From Rhabditoides inermis (taxonomy: Eukaryota; Nematoda; Chromadorea; Rhabditida; Rhabditidae), in NCBI GenBank assembly GCA_963966185.1, contig CAWZYM010000253.1:1554001-1618000 (forward strand): a DNA stretch of 64,000 bases, in the 5' to 3' direction. How positions within the stretch are numbered: the stretch's first letter is position 1; each line of letters begins with the position of its first letter. The translations under genes were made by a program, and so were the position numbers. The notes beneath the pieces are model-generated. The model was not told the DNA's origin, searched no databases, and saw only the letters and a list, made by a program, of their open reading frames with translations. Below, piece after piece: positions 1-12,700 of this stretch.

Positions 1-790
1 CAAGTGATAAGTTAGATCCATTTCTCGATAAGGAGTTATTCTACTCGCAAATCTAAAAACAAAGAACACAACTCTCCAAGCAATACAAATGTTATTTTTA
101 ACTGCTCTTACATGTTTACGAAAAAAACAGCTCGCAAAAAGTAGTAGTTGATTGCACACTTTAAGGAGTCTTACTCTTTGCTCGATGTATGACTAATGAC
201 TACCCTTTCAAGCTATTGACAACAAGACTATGAAAACAGTGTCTATTTTTGTCAGACAAATACAATGATCATTTAAAGGATGTATCCGAGCAACATTTGT
301 TTATGCCATAGTTTTTGCTTTAAAAGATGCTTCACATAATGGCTAGAAACACCTACTAGATGAAAAGTTCTGAAAATTTGTTTAAAGAATTATCGCTGAA
401 AACACAGGTGTAGTCCATATTGAAGTAAAGCTATAACTAGCTAAAAAATTAAGTTTTCAAAAATCGGTCAACGCAGTTCCGGGCAACTCTCAAAAAATTG
501 CAATGACCCATTGAACACATTTTGATATCTTTTGAAATAACAGAGATATTGCGACTTGAAAGACGTCTCAGAGACTTCGTGGCGGGACCAATTTTGTTGC
601 CCATAGTCTTGTTGTTGTAGTCTCGTAGTAGTGTTGCCCTTGATTTTTGATCATTCAAGTGCAAATTTTGCAGTGCATCTTTCGATCGCTCGCAAGTCGC
701 CCACTCTCTCCCATTCGTCGCCGTCAGAAACAGTGCTGTGGAAAAGGTGAATCACTGTGACACTCAAAAATAGGTAACAAGTTGAAACAG
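1..790. other. AT-rich upstream DNA, no exon recognised
   Basis: No exon with convincing coding character and splice signals is visible here. The stretch leads directly into the acceptor (position 790) of the first readable peroxidase exon. The missing N-terminal exon(s) of that gene, which should include a signal peptide, may lie left of the window or be a short exon that I could not recognise here. Confidence 0.5.
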
Positions 791-3700
791 GCGTGTCCGA
801 TTGCTGTGCTGTCGGAGTGTGCGGCGTCTCGCTTCCGCACCTACTCCGGTCACTGCAACAACGTGCGCCGGCTGGTGCAGGGCGCGGTCTACGAGCCACT
901 CCGCAGGCTCGTCGATGCCCACTATGCAGATGGTACTGTGCCCCGGACACGGCTCGTTTTGTTCAACTTTGCGAGCATTTACCACATTCTTAGCCACGAT
1001 GTCGTTGTAGCCACTTGAAGTGTCTACTCTAGGTGGTTTCAACTGAATGTAGAATGTCTACAGTGATTGAGTTGTGTTCCATGTTGTGTGTTGAGGGGTG
1101 TCTGCCGCTCGCATCTCTTCGACCGGCGAGCCGCTTCCGTCGCCCATCGCCGTGTCGACGCTGCTCAACCCCGCGCCCAGTGGTGAGACTGTTGGAGATC
1201 TAGTTTGATCAGACAAGCTTATCACACACATGCAATCATTACAGTAGCAAGGGCTGTAAGGTAGTATGGTACAGCGTTGGTAGCGCGTAGAGCATCAGTT
1301 GTGTGTCGATCTCTCCGTGATGCAGGCCACGCCTCGTGCACGTTGCTGCTGGCACAGTGGGCGGCGTTCCTCCACGACGATATGGCCGCCACCGCCACGA
1401 ACACGATCAGCAAGGGTGGGTGCGACGCGCGCCGTTCCTCGAACAAGCACTTGCAGGCGGAGCGGAGCTGCCGATACCTTGCTGCACCGCCGAGCACGCA
1501 GAGTGTATGCCTATCAGGAGCGCCCAGACAGGTGGGCAAGTGGCTGCCGCCGACAGTGCATATAGCTTTGTAGACGCGTGTATCTCGTACGCTCGCACGC
1601 TGCCGGTGGCGAGAGAGAACTGCACGCTCGGGCCGAGAGAGCAGGGCAATCAGGTACATTAGATCTGCGAGAGCGTAGCGGATGAGAAAGAAATACATGT
1701 ATGTATATCGGTGTGTGCAGGTGTCGTCATACCTGGATGCGTCGCACATCTACGGCTCCCATCCCGACAAGGCCGCCAAGCTGCGCGCGTTCGCTGATGG
1801 TAAGACACTTTTCAGAATACACCTGGTACAACGAACAACGTATTTGCTTTTAAACACACTGCGTCCGCATCCAAATGAGCGAACTCATAAAGATCTATCA
1901 TCAAAATCAAGAAAAAATCGATACATGTTGAATCGTCAATATAAAGAAGTAATATAGGCAAACTAACTCTCCGCTCTGTCGGATTTGGCGCGACAAAGGG
2001 CCTGCCACAGGCGGACGATGGGGAGACAGAGTGTCGGACGAGGAACAGTCAACAGGTGGGCGGCAGGGAACAGCTACATATGTACTTACATACCCTTATC
2101 TTGCAGGGTTGCTTCCTGTTCGGCTCGCCGCGCGGCAACCTGCTGCCCACGTCCGCCTCCCTCGCCACCATCTGGATGCGACAGCACAATTACATCGCCG
2201 ACGAGCTCAAGGTGACACGCATCTCAATAACTTTTGAGACAGTCGTGTTGTTCAGAAGGTGAACGCTGCGTGGGACGACGAGAGGCTGTTCCAAGAGGCG
2301 CGGCGGATCGTCGTCGCTCAGATACAGCACATCACGTACAACGAGTTCGTCCCCATCATTGTGGGCAAGGTGAGTGGAATGTATCAAAACAATTATTCAG
2401 AACCATAAATGCTTGCACACAGTTATCAAAAATGTCGTATTATCCTATTACTTTGCTGCAGGAAAACCTTCGCGAGTTTGACCTGAGACTGCGCCGGAAT
2501 GGATACTCGAGCGCCTATGATCTGGTGAGACACTATTTTTCAAATTCACTAGCATTGCCAAATAACTTTATCAAAAAAAGGTGAAAACTTGATGATTCTT
2601 TTGTGTTGAAAGTTGCAACGATAAAACCTCAAAAAGTGACTGACAACTATAGATAGAAATACAGTTGATACGGATGCTGACTTATTCAGGGCACGGACGC
2701 GTCGACTCTGAACTCGTACGCCGCCAGCGTGTCGCAGTTCTTCCTCGCTCTCCTCCCTTCTCATTTCGCACAGGTCAACGACGCAGGGGGAAGGAGCAGG
2801 GAGGAGCCGGTCAGTAGGGTCAGTGCAACCCTCACCTCCCTTCAAATACAACACATTCCAGCTGCTCAACGACCCGTCTCACCTGCACTCTCGCGGTCGC
2901 CTCGAGTCGTTCGTCAGGTGAGAAAGCATTAAAGACACAAAAATCACATCAATCATTCATGTGTTTGTATGTGATGCTTCGCAGGTTTTTGCTCTCAACT
3001 CCGATCGAGAAGCCCGGCCTGCACATGTCACTCGATCTGCGCAGAAACTTCCTCAAGGCGAACGACCTGCACTCGACTGGCCTCGACATTGCTGCCATCA
3101 TTATTCAACAGGTAAGCTTTTGTTTCGGATGGGTTGCTCATCAATGTCTCATAGTTGTTATGTAATGTGGATCAACTGAAACGTCAGGGTCGCGACCACG
3201 GTCTGTCTGGCTACTCGACGTTCCGCGCGTCCTGCGGATTCGAGAAGCCTAGGAGCTTTGAAGAGCTGGAGAGCATTGTGAGTTGGTCTATCACACTACA
3301 CTCGTTAATTGTCTTGTCTCAGTTCCTCCCTTCTGTCAACGTGTCGCAAGTCCGTTCGCTGTACGCCGCCGTCGACGACATTGATCTATTCATCGGTAAG
3401 CTCGCATCCACAAGTTACAAGTAGTCAACGACTTTTCGACACGCTTCACATTTCAGTCATCTTTTTTTTTTGTAATAATGCATACTGTGTACAGGTGGTC
3501 TGGCGGAGGCGCCGATCCCCGGCTCGCTGCTGGGTCCAACGTTCGCGTGTCTGTTCGCGCGACAGATGAGGAACGTGAAGCTGGGCGATCGATTCTGGTA
3601 CGAGAACTTCTTCCATCCGTCCGCGTTCACCGCACAGCAACTGACTGAGATCAGAAAGACCAGCATGGCTAGGGTGAGTGAGCGTGATGCTATGTTTTAA

Positions 3701-6700
3701 AGCATGATGTTGACCTACATATGTATGTTTCTGCCATAGAGTGTTTTTACACGGCCATCATAAAAACATTGTTCATTTAGATAATTTGCGACAACACAGA
3801 GCGCGTGGGCAAGGTGCAGTCAAACGTGTTCGCACTGGCCGATGATTACGGGTGAGTGAGAGCAATCAACTATCAACTGCCAGCGTTATTCATACATTCA
3901 GCAACTGTCCGATGTCGTGCGATTCGGCGATCATCGACCGGCTCGATTTCACTGCCTGGGCCGACGCACACCCCCATGTCAAGCTGCCCATCACAAAGGT
4001 ATCAGTACTTTTACATGGTAGACAGTTTAGTATTATGTTTTATTACACCTCTAGTGAATCCACGTTTCGTTCTCTCTTCCAGGAAACTTTGAAGAAGGCG
4101 ATCCGGCTGGGAGCGGAGCAGTACCGCCGACTGCGAGAAGCAGAAGGGCGCAGGATCAGCGCCAACGGTGGGTGAAGACGCATGCGCGAGCACTGTGCTG
4201 GTTGCAGGCCCGTCTCCCTCGTCTCGCTCCTCGTCCGCGCTCTTCTCGCACGCGTCTCTCATGGCGCCGAAGAGACAGTCGCTGCACATAGCCGAGGCGG
4301 CCGGCGTGCTCCGAGAGACCACCACCATCCTCCTCGATGGGTATCAGCACACTGTTATCCGACGATGAGTATCCGCTCTTTCAGCAACGGCCTCTCGTCC
4401 GGGGAGCGTCTTCCGGCGTCTCTCGACCGCGCCACCCTGCAGCGGCTTCTTCCGGAAGTCGACGTTGTCAGGATTGTCGGCAACTTCACAGACTTCCTCG
4501 GTAAGTGTGTTCAGGTGGTCGTTCATGTGTCCGTGTTTGAGGTGGTCCGCAGACTGCTGAAGAGTGTCTGCCGAAGCCTCTTCCGTGTGATCACACCAGC
4601 AAGTACAGGACGTATTCTGGATGGTGCAACAACCTCAAGGTGAGTATTAGTAATGTTTATCCAAATCTGTCCATTTGAGAAAAAAGATTGATGAAGTCGG
4701 CTCCTAAATTCCGAGTTTAATGTGCCAGAATTGTAGTTAAACACACTGTGTAATACTATGTGCGAGAGAGATCTTGTTTTCACGAACTCATTTGTCATTT
4801 GTATTTGTTGTGTTTATTTGCACGTAAATCGACATTCACTGTATCCTGCAACTTGCTTTCAAGACTCTCAAAACTATAATTGTGTAGTAAGAAAAGCAAT
4901 CTTTGCTCTTTAATTTTTTTTTGTTGAAATAACTGATAATAATAATAATAGGATTATCCAAAATAAGCAAGAAGGACAAATATTCCGTGTGCATATCGTG
5001 ATATTCATTCTAAAAAAGTTGATTCACAATGTTTCAAAGAATGATCGTTTTAAAAATAATGAATGCAGTCATATACAAAAATTAACTTTTCGTTCGTTTA
5101 GCACAAACATCACAGCACAGTGTTCACTAAAAAATGACGCATTTTCTTTCAGTTCCCGAGTTACGGTAATGCATTCGAACCGATGCGACGCCTGTTGCCG
5201 CCTGCGTATGACGACGGTGAGTAGAGACAGAGAAGTACATACACACAGACAGTTAAAATAGAAAATCAACCATTTTCAGGCTTTGACTCGCCGCGCACTC
5301 TTTCCAAAACCAACCGGCCGCTGCCGTCAGCAAGGTAATATAAGCGACTCATTCGTGCAGAAATCAAACAATGATCACTGAAAAATGAACAATTTGAAAA
5401 CACAAGGTTTCGGCAGCGCTGTGCCGAGAAATGTTCTCATATGATGTCATACTACAGGCGCATCTCGAACGCGCTGCACCAAGACGCGCCGCAGTTCCAC
5501 GTCAAATTCACGCACCTGCTGATGCAGTTCGGACAGGTGCTCGACCACGACATGATGCACTCGCCTATTGCCAGGGGTGGGTGGACAGGAGGAACCACTC
5601 CGAAATGATATTAAATAATAATAATATTCATTACCGTGTACACTTTAAAGAAGAAAAAAATCACTCTGAAAGCATGAATCATATATTATAATACCACAGT
5701 TTTACTTGATTTTCAAGGAAAGTAATGTGAATCGACTCTCACACGTTGACGCACGTATGGTGAATAGTATTTTGGGATTTGGAATCACGCTCATTCGGAT
5801 GCAATCAAAAAAAGAACGTTAAATCTATGTATGTTCGCAGGTCCTGGCAACACGATTCTCAACTGTTCATCGTGCGACTCTGCGCGCACTCTCTCCGTGC
5901 ACTGCTTCCCTATCCCCATAGAGAGGGGAGATCCGCACTTTCCCGCCACCCATAGCGATGGCTCACCCAGGTCGGTCTTGTAATCAAATTCATGAAAAAA
6001 AAAATTCATCAACAATCGAACAACTTCATCTGAAATGGTGATGCTCATCAGACAACTGTCATTGACTGTCGTTTAGATGCATGCCGTTCGCGCGGTCGCT
6101 GCTCGGTCAGCTCACTCTCGGATACAGAAACCAGGCGAGTGAACATGCAACTTTATATGACAAGACTCTTTGCTAGATGAATCAGCTGACGTCGTACCTG
6201 GACGCGTCGTACATCTACGGCTCGTCCGAATGCGAGGCCAACCGATTGCGTCTGTTTAGCCAGGGACGGCTCAACTTCACCGACCTGGGGTGAGAGCAGA
6301 GATAGAAACTTTGTAATCTCGTATCGTACACGCGATGGTAATGTAATATCGCGTGTGCAATACGATACATTACAAGATTGGGATGACGATGTATCTAATA
6401 ATGTATCTAATAATGTAGTTCGTAGTTTATATTATTGTCTTATGGTTTGTTCAAAAAAACGATGTGTTCATTCATGGGAACTTGAACTGACACTGAAACA
6501 GATTTAGTACACAAAACACGTGTTTCAGTTTCAACAAGGAGGCGCTGCCGCAGGGATTCCAGGAGCGGGACTGCCGCTCGCTGCCTGCCAAGAAGTCGGT
6601 GTATCACGTCTTATTTTGAACTTGCAAGACAGCAGTTCAATTTTGAAACAAGAGAAAACTGCGAGTTGCTAGGTGTTTCGTGGCTGGCGACGAGAGGAGC

Positions 6701-9700
6701 AACGAACACCCCGCACTCACCGTCATCCACACAATCTACCTGCGGGAGCACAACAGGTTCAGTCTCACGTTGCTTCAGACACAACTTATCAGAAATTGTA
6801 GTATAAACAACGTTACACTCGCTTTTTTTCAGGATCGCAGCCGCTCTGCATGAGCTGAACAACTTCTGGACGGACGAGCAGCTATTCCAGGTGAGACCGG
6901 GGGGCGGGGGATTCGATAACAAGCACTAGAAAGCAGATATACTGTGCAAATGGCACGTCTCGTCTACTATCGGTAGTGTACAAGTGTACTTCTCGTGACA
7001 TATCCTTTTTAATAATGCCACTCAATCACATGAAGAGTCTCGCCGTCGTATACTGTACAAGTACTATTATAGAATGTATGTTTGGGAAAGGGACTGGTCA
7101 CTGGTTGCAGGAGTCTCGCCGGATCATGATCGCGCAGCTGCAGCATATCGTCTTCTCCGAGTGGCTGCCGGTGGTGCTCGGCTGCGAGACGATGGAGAAG
7201 TACGGGCTCACACCCAAGAAACAGGGATACTACAATGGTGGGTGGCGCGGCGCACTCTGCTCTACGCTTCTTCATTTGATATAATGTGCTTGCCCCGCCG
7301 GCCTCTCATCGGGCAGGCTGCTGAACTCGAGGATGATTTCGTCGTACCCGGGAACATCGTCCTGAAAAAAAACACTTGTTTGATAACACACTGAAAAGCG
7401 AATCGACGACAATTTTCACGCTGGAGAGAAACGTGTTATTCGTTGTTTATTAGCCTGATTCCGACATATGTATACATACAATGTTAACATAAAAAACGTG
7501 TAGTTGATTATAAGCGTAGATGAGTGCTCATAATATCTTATACTGTAATTGATCTCATACTGTACCCACCGTGACACTTTCATTGACATAGACAGCGGGC
7601 GCGGGCGTTTCCGGCACGGCGCACTGTGCGCTGTGCGCGCGAACCAGCTCCCTGAAAACATTGTGAGAAGAACAGAAGCGAAAGCAGACAGGCCATAGCT
7701 ACTATGACTACCTGTAGCACGGCAGGGCGAATATGGAGAGATGCGCGACGCAGGCGAGTGTCGAGAGGGTGGCAGTGGTGTAGTATCTGTGGTTCGGATG
7801 AGCCATCAGCCACGAGAACGGCATGCCTGCAACAGTTGGACACCGTTTGTCTTCGATACTGCCGCACAGACAGAAGTCCGTGCACTCACTGTTCACGACG
7901 ATGACGAGCAGGCCGAGTATGGTGGTGAGCGGGAGCCACTTGGCGTCCTTCAGCATCCTCTCGTGGTCGGGCCGCGTGATGCGGAACTCGTACGTGTACA
8001 CCTTGAACTTCATCTGAAAACGGTCGTTGTTCTATGTGAGAATCAGCTGCGGCTGCATGCATGTTCGCCGTATCAACAACATTACTTCCGCGTGTTTTGT
8101 CTTTTTTTCTGAGAATTTCTTAAAGATACGTGTAAACGTCAAAACCGACGTCGAACATTTTCAAGACACATTCAGAACTTTCGAGATTTCACGACTTTCT
8201 TCTGACAAAACAATTTTGCAAACTCAATCCACCTGCTCTGACGTCATTACAATGGGATTGAAGTGACTACTTTCTCGCAACAAGCCCTCACCCTGACCAG
8301 CTCCTCGGCCGCGACGAGGAACGCAAGGAAGAGGGGAGCGTAGAAGGCGAGTTCGGACGGACTGGGAACGAACTCGCACATCACTGACACGACGAGGCAG
8401 AACGAGAACGCTCCCAACAGCAGCCACTCGAACAGACGGCTGCAAGCGAGTGACATGTCTTTTGTGAGCAGCAGCTCTGTCACACTCGACACACGCGACT
8501 CACGTTTTGTTGGGGTGGTGGTAGTCGAGTATCCTTCGAATGATGCGCGTGTAGGCCAGCAGCCCGACGATCACGTAGCAGACGAGCGTGCGCGACACGA
8601 TCAGTGCACTCGTTGCCACGAACGAGAGACACTCGCTGAACATCCTTACTTCCCACTCAACATGGTCCGAACTCACTTGTGCACGCCTATCATCAGACAC
8701 ACCAGCAGCAGCGTGTTGCTCAAGCCGTCTGCCAGCATGCAGTGCACGAGTGGCTGGAAAGCAGCCGGTGAGCCGTGTTCGGTCAGCACTCACCCTGCAG
8801 AACCACGTGAAGGGGGTGAGGCGGACGAGGTGCGCGTTGTTGCGGTACACGCGCACTGCCTGCAGCTCCAGCACCTGCCACGCGAGCATCGCCCACACGT
8901 GCAGGCCTGAATGTGGGTGTGTGTGAGACAGTGCGTGCTATGTGAACACGCACCGGTGGCTGTGCTGCCGCGGTGCCGGTGCATGTCGCTGACCGTCACC
9001 TCGTAGACGCGATACGCGCTCACCATGTCGTCTGTGCGAGTAATGAACAGTTGGCAACAGGCGTCTATAGTCTACGCCCAGCCGACCATCGCGTATTGCC
9101 ATAGTGACCGCGTGCGCTTCGAAGACGGGTTGTACATACGTGCATCATAGAACGCCGTGCAATTGAAAAGAAAACTTGAAATTTTTCGATATCACGACGC
9201 ATATTGCGCACTATTAGTTTACTAGACAATTATCAACGTCGATGGTCGAGTCGATGGTTTGCTGCCGTCGGCACTAGGCTTGTGCGTCCATTTAGAACAG
9301 TCACAAAGAAAAAGAAAAGAAAACGTTTTATCAAGTGCATTAACATCTGGGTTTAATATACGTGGGAAGAACAGTCTTCGTGGCGACACACGTGATTTCA
9401 CACGGAGTGAAACGCTCGGAGATAGATGGCATAACCTAGACAGAAAGAGTGACACAGTGACAATCTAACACTATATACGTACCCAAATGAGCAGCACCGC
9501 AGCCGCTGGAAAGAAGTGCAGCCACTCGGTGGCGTATGCGCTGTACGCATTCCAATCACTCACTGCTGTCACACCATTCCAACCGATCGAGTGCGCGATG
9601 GTGGATAGAGAACGTGCTGAACAAAAAGATGGAAAGGGAGAGGAGAGGTACTCACTGGCAAGGACAGCGACGATGACAGCGGGTGGGGCGAGGGCGGCTG

Positions 9701-12700
9701 GAAGGCGGCGAGCCTCCTGCGCCACACTTCGGTGCGCACACAGACAGATGAACAGACGGAGCAGTTCGAGCAGGACTGTCGCCACGAGCACAACAACAGC
9801 CACGTGGTAGGCGAGTGCGACAGTGCCATGAAGTCTGCTGTTCACTAGAACCAGTGAAGCGACGACGCTGATGAGAACGGCTAAGAGGAAAGGAACACTG
9901 AAAAGGAAAGAAAAATAAGACTAGGAGTTTGAGCATTCTATAAACCTTTTCATTCTTCCTCTATATGCAGATCTTTTGAATAGTATGTGCCTGGTCACTC
10001 TCGCATGAATGACCGTTCCCAGTAGAAAATAGAAGAAAACTGCGCGACAGCAGACTGATTCCAGCCAAACAAATCTAGACAAAAAAATTAGTTCTTAGTT
10101 CTTAACAGAATACTGACATGTCTTGTAACTGTTGGTTTGCCATATGACACTGCTCCCACATGCAATACGCATGTAGTTGAGCATAGAACATTGAGCTGCC
10201 CACAGCATCTATGGTGACAAGCACCATGAGATACTGTAAATTTTTGAATAATATTTATATATACTCATTTTTTTACTCACCTGTGTGAACAGCGCAAATG
10301 AACTATCACTTATTCTTTTGAGTTTCCAAAACACTAGAGCGAACAAAAGCTCGTATAGTTTCACGACCAGTTTGTCCTTGCGACTCGCTTCTTTAAGAGC
10401 ATTTAGAAACGGAAAGTGTTTAACAAAAACATTCACACCTGAATTGATCAGTTTACTCCAGTGATAAGAAAGACAATCATCGATCAAGATATCCGTTCTC
10501 ATGCTGGAAAATATTTTATGATTTCAGCACGTAGGTGAAGCTTCTATTTATACTGAACCTTTTCATAGCACCGTTTTTTTTTCTGACATCGAAATTAGAT
10601 TAAAATTAATTTGACGACGTCGGAGTCGCAAAGTAATAACATCTTGTTCAAGTTTGCAGAATCTCGTCTATTTTCAAACACATTTGACTTTCACATACGC
10701 GGAACGTGATCAAAAACACGTCTGTACGCTGCGCAGAAAATGTGATTTCTCAGAAAGCGAAACATTATTTGTTCAGGCTACGACGCTCGGTGTGACGCGA
10801 CGATGTCGCAGGAGATGTCGACGGCCGCGTTCCGCTTCGGACACACACTCATCCGGGCGCAGTTCCCGAGGATGAAACCCAACGTCACCAACGATATGCA
10901 ACAGGACATCGAACTCAAGGCCAGAATGCATTTACACAGTTATTTCCAATTCACAGTAGCACTTTTTTCAAACTACCAAGGAACTTTGTGGTCAGGGTAT
11001 CGTGTTTACTCATGTTATGTCTTATGTACTTCACATTTATTTAGCGCAATGAAGCCGTCAAGTTACGTTTGTTCAGTTACAACCGTTTCAGGAGACGTTC
11101 CAGAATCCGTCGCCGTACTATGACAAAGAAGCCGGTCACATGGAATCCATCCTCATGGGACTCGTCGGAGTGCCAAGGTAGTTTTTTTTTTCGGTGAAGT
11201 ACTTCTATTCTCATGTATCTCGACAGTTTTCTAGAATCTTGAAATACAGTTACGCGTTCTCTTGAGAGTTTTTGACATTACTATGAAATACATTTAGAAT
11301 TCGTGCATATTCAACAATAGTTCACATAAATATCGGTGTTGGTGAAAATGTGGCATTCAAAAATGTTATACGAAACTTCCGCATAATTATCAATCTTCTA
11401 ATCACCCCATGTATGTCAGCGTTGCAGACACTAATTAATTGATGATGAATAACAGTGAGAGCATACAAACGGAACGGGATCCACACATTTATTGACTGTC
11501 AAGTTGATTTTGGTTACCGAAGCTTATCATATTCTACAAGCTCGTGCTGCTCGTGTAGAAAATACTACACGCGAGTATGAAAAATCAAGTGGACAGCTTG
11601 AAAATCAAGAGAAAAATTGCTGTTCAAAAATCTAACAGACAAAAGCACAAAAGTTTATCGAATAAAATTGTTATTTTCATTGTTTGCTTTTGTTTCAAAT
11701 CGAACAGCTAAAAAAACAGAAATTCAAGCGGACAATTGTCTCCACAGCATTCAAGTTCAAAATTGCACTTCTTTTTCAATCAATTTCCACATTTGTCGTA
11801 GACAGAACTCGATTAGTGAGCTCGGCGCCACAACAGCGCTCACAGTTATGTACAGAAATAAAAAAGCGCCATTTATTTACGTTCCGCTCTTCTTTCATCT
11901 ACAGTAAAAAGCAAGATGAAAACCGTTGCGGCGCACAATTTGATTCTAAAAATCCTGCTACATGGGCGTTAGCTGCAGAACTGAAAACAACGAATACTTG
12001 TTTTTGTTGTTGTTGTTCCTTCGAACATGATCTATGATACCCTTTCAGCATGGCGTTCGATCGCCACATCGTGAACGCGGTGCGCAACCATCTCTTTCAA
12101 AGACCCGGAGGACCCCTCACCGGTTCGTCTGCCGTTCAGTGTGCATAGCACATCCCAAACAAACTCTTTTTCAATCTTCTCCATATCACTTTTTTTTCAA
12201 ACTTCTCCATATCACGTAGAAACCTTGTTTGCAATCTTAGTTTTCATTTTCAGGCTTGGACCTTGCCGCAGTGAATATCCAGCGAGCAAGAGACCATGGA
12301 GTGCCCGGATACAACAACTACAGGTAGTACCTTTTCTTTTTCCCACCGCGTGTAATCGAATAGCATCGTGTTTCGTTACCTCTTCCATAATTATGAATAT
12401 ACATAGTATAAAGTTAAAGGAACAGTGGCGACTTATTTTTTACTCGGAGTATTATTAAAAAATATATATTAACCTAACACATTTGCAATTTTCGCGAAAG
12501 AACGACGATTCTGCGTTACTTTCGAATCTGCCACTGCCACGGATGCAGACGAAAATTTGAATTACCCGCCAACGCTTCAATACTGCACGTTGGGGTCGGT
12601 GACATAAGCGCAAATGAACGACGCCCTCTCACTTGCTTCATGGCTCAATGCGTGTGCGCTGCGTTGTGGCCCCCGATGCTTCGCGGGTTCGATTCCGGTT

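Noticed and set aside
449..664. 71-codon minus-strand frame
   Set aside because: No signal peptide, domain or splice context, and composition is that of the AT-rich flank.
10916..10930. Fourth GC donor (AAG|gccaga) in the peroxidase gene
   Set aside because: A GT donor farther downstream (after ...SYFQFT) also keeps frame, so the GC call is not needed.
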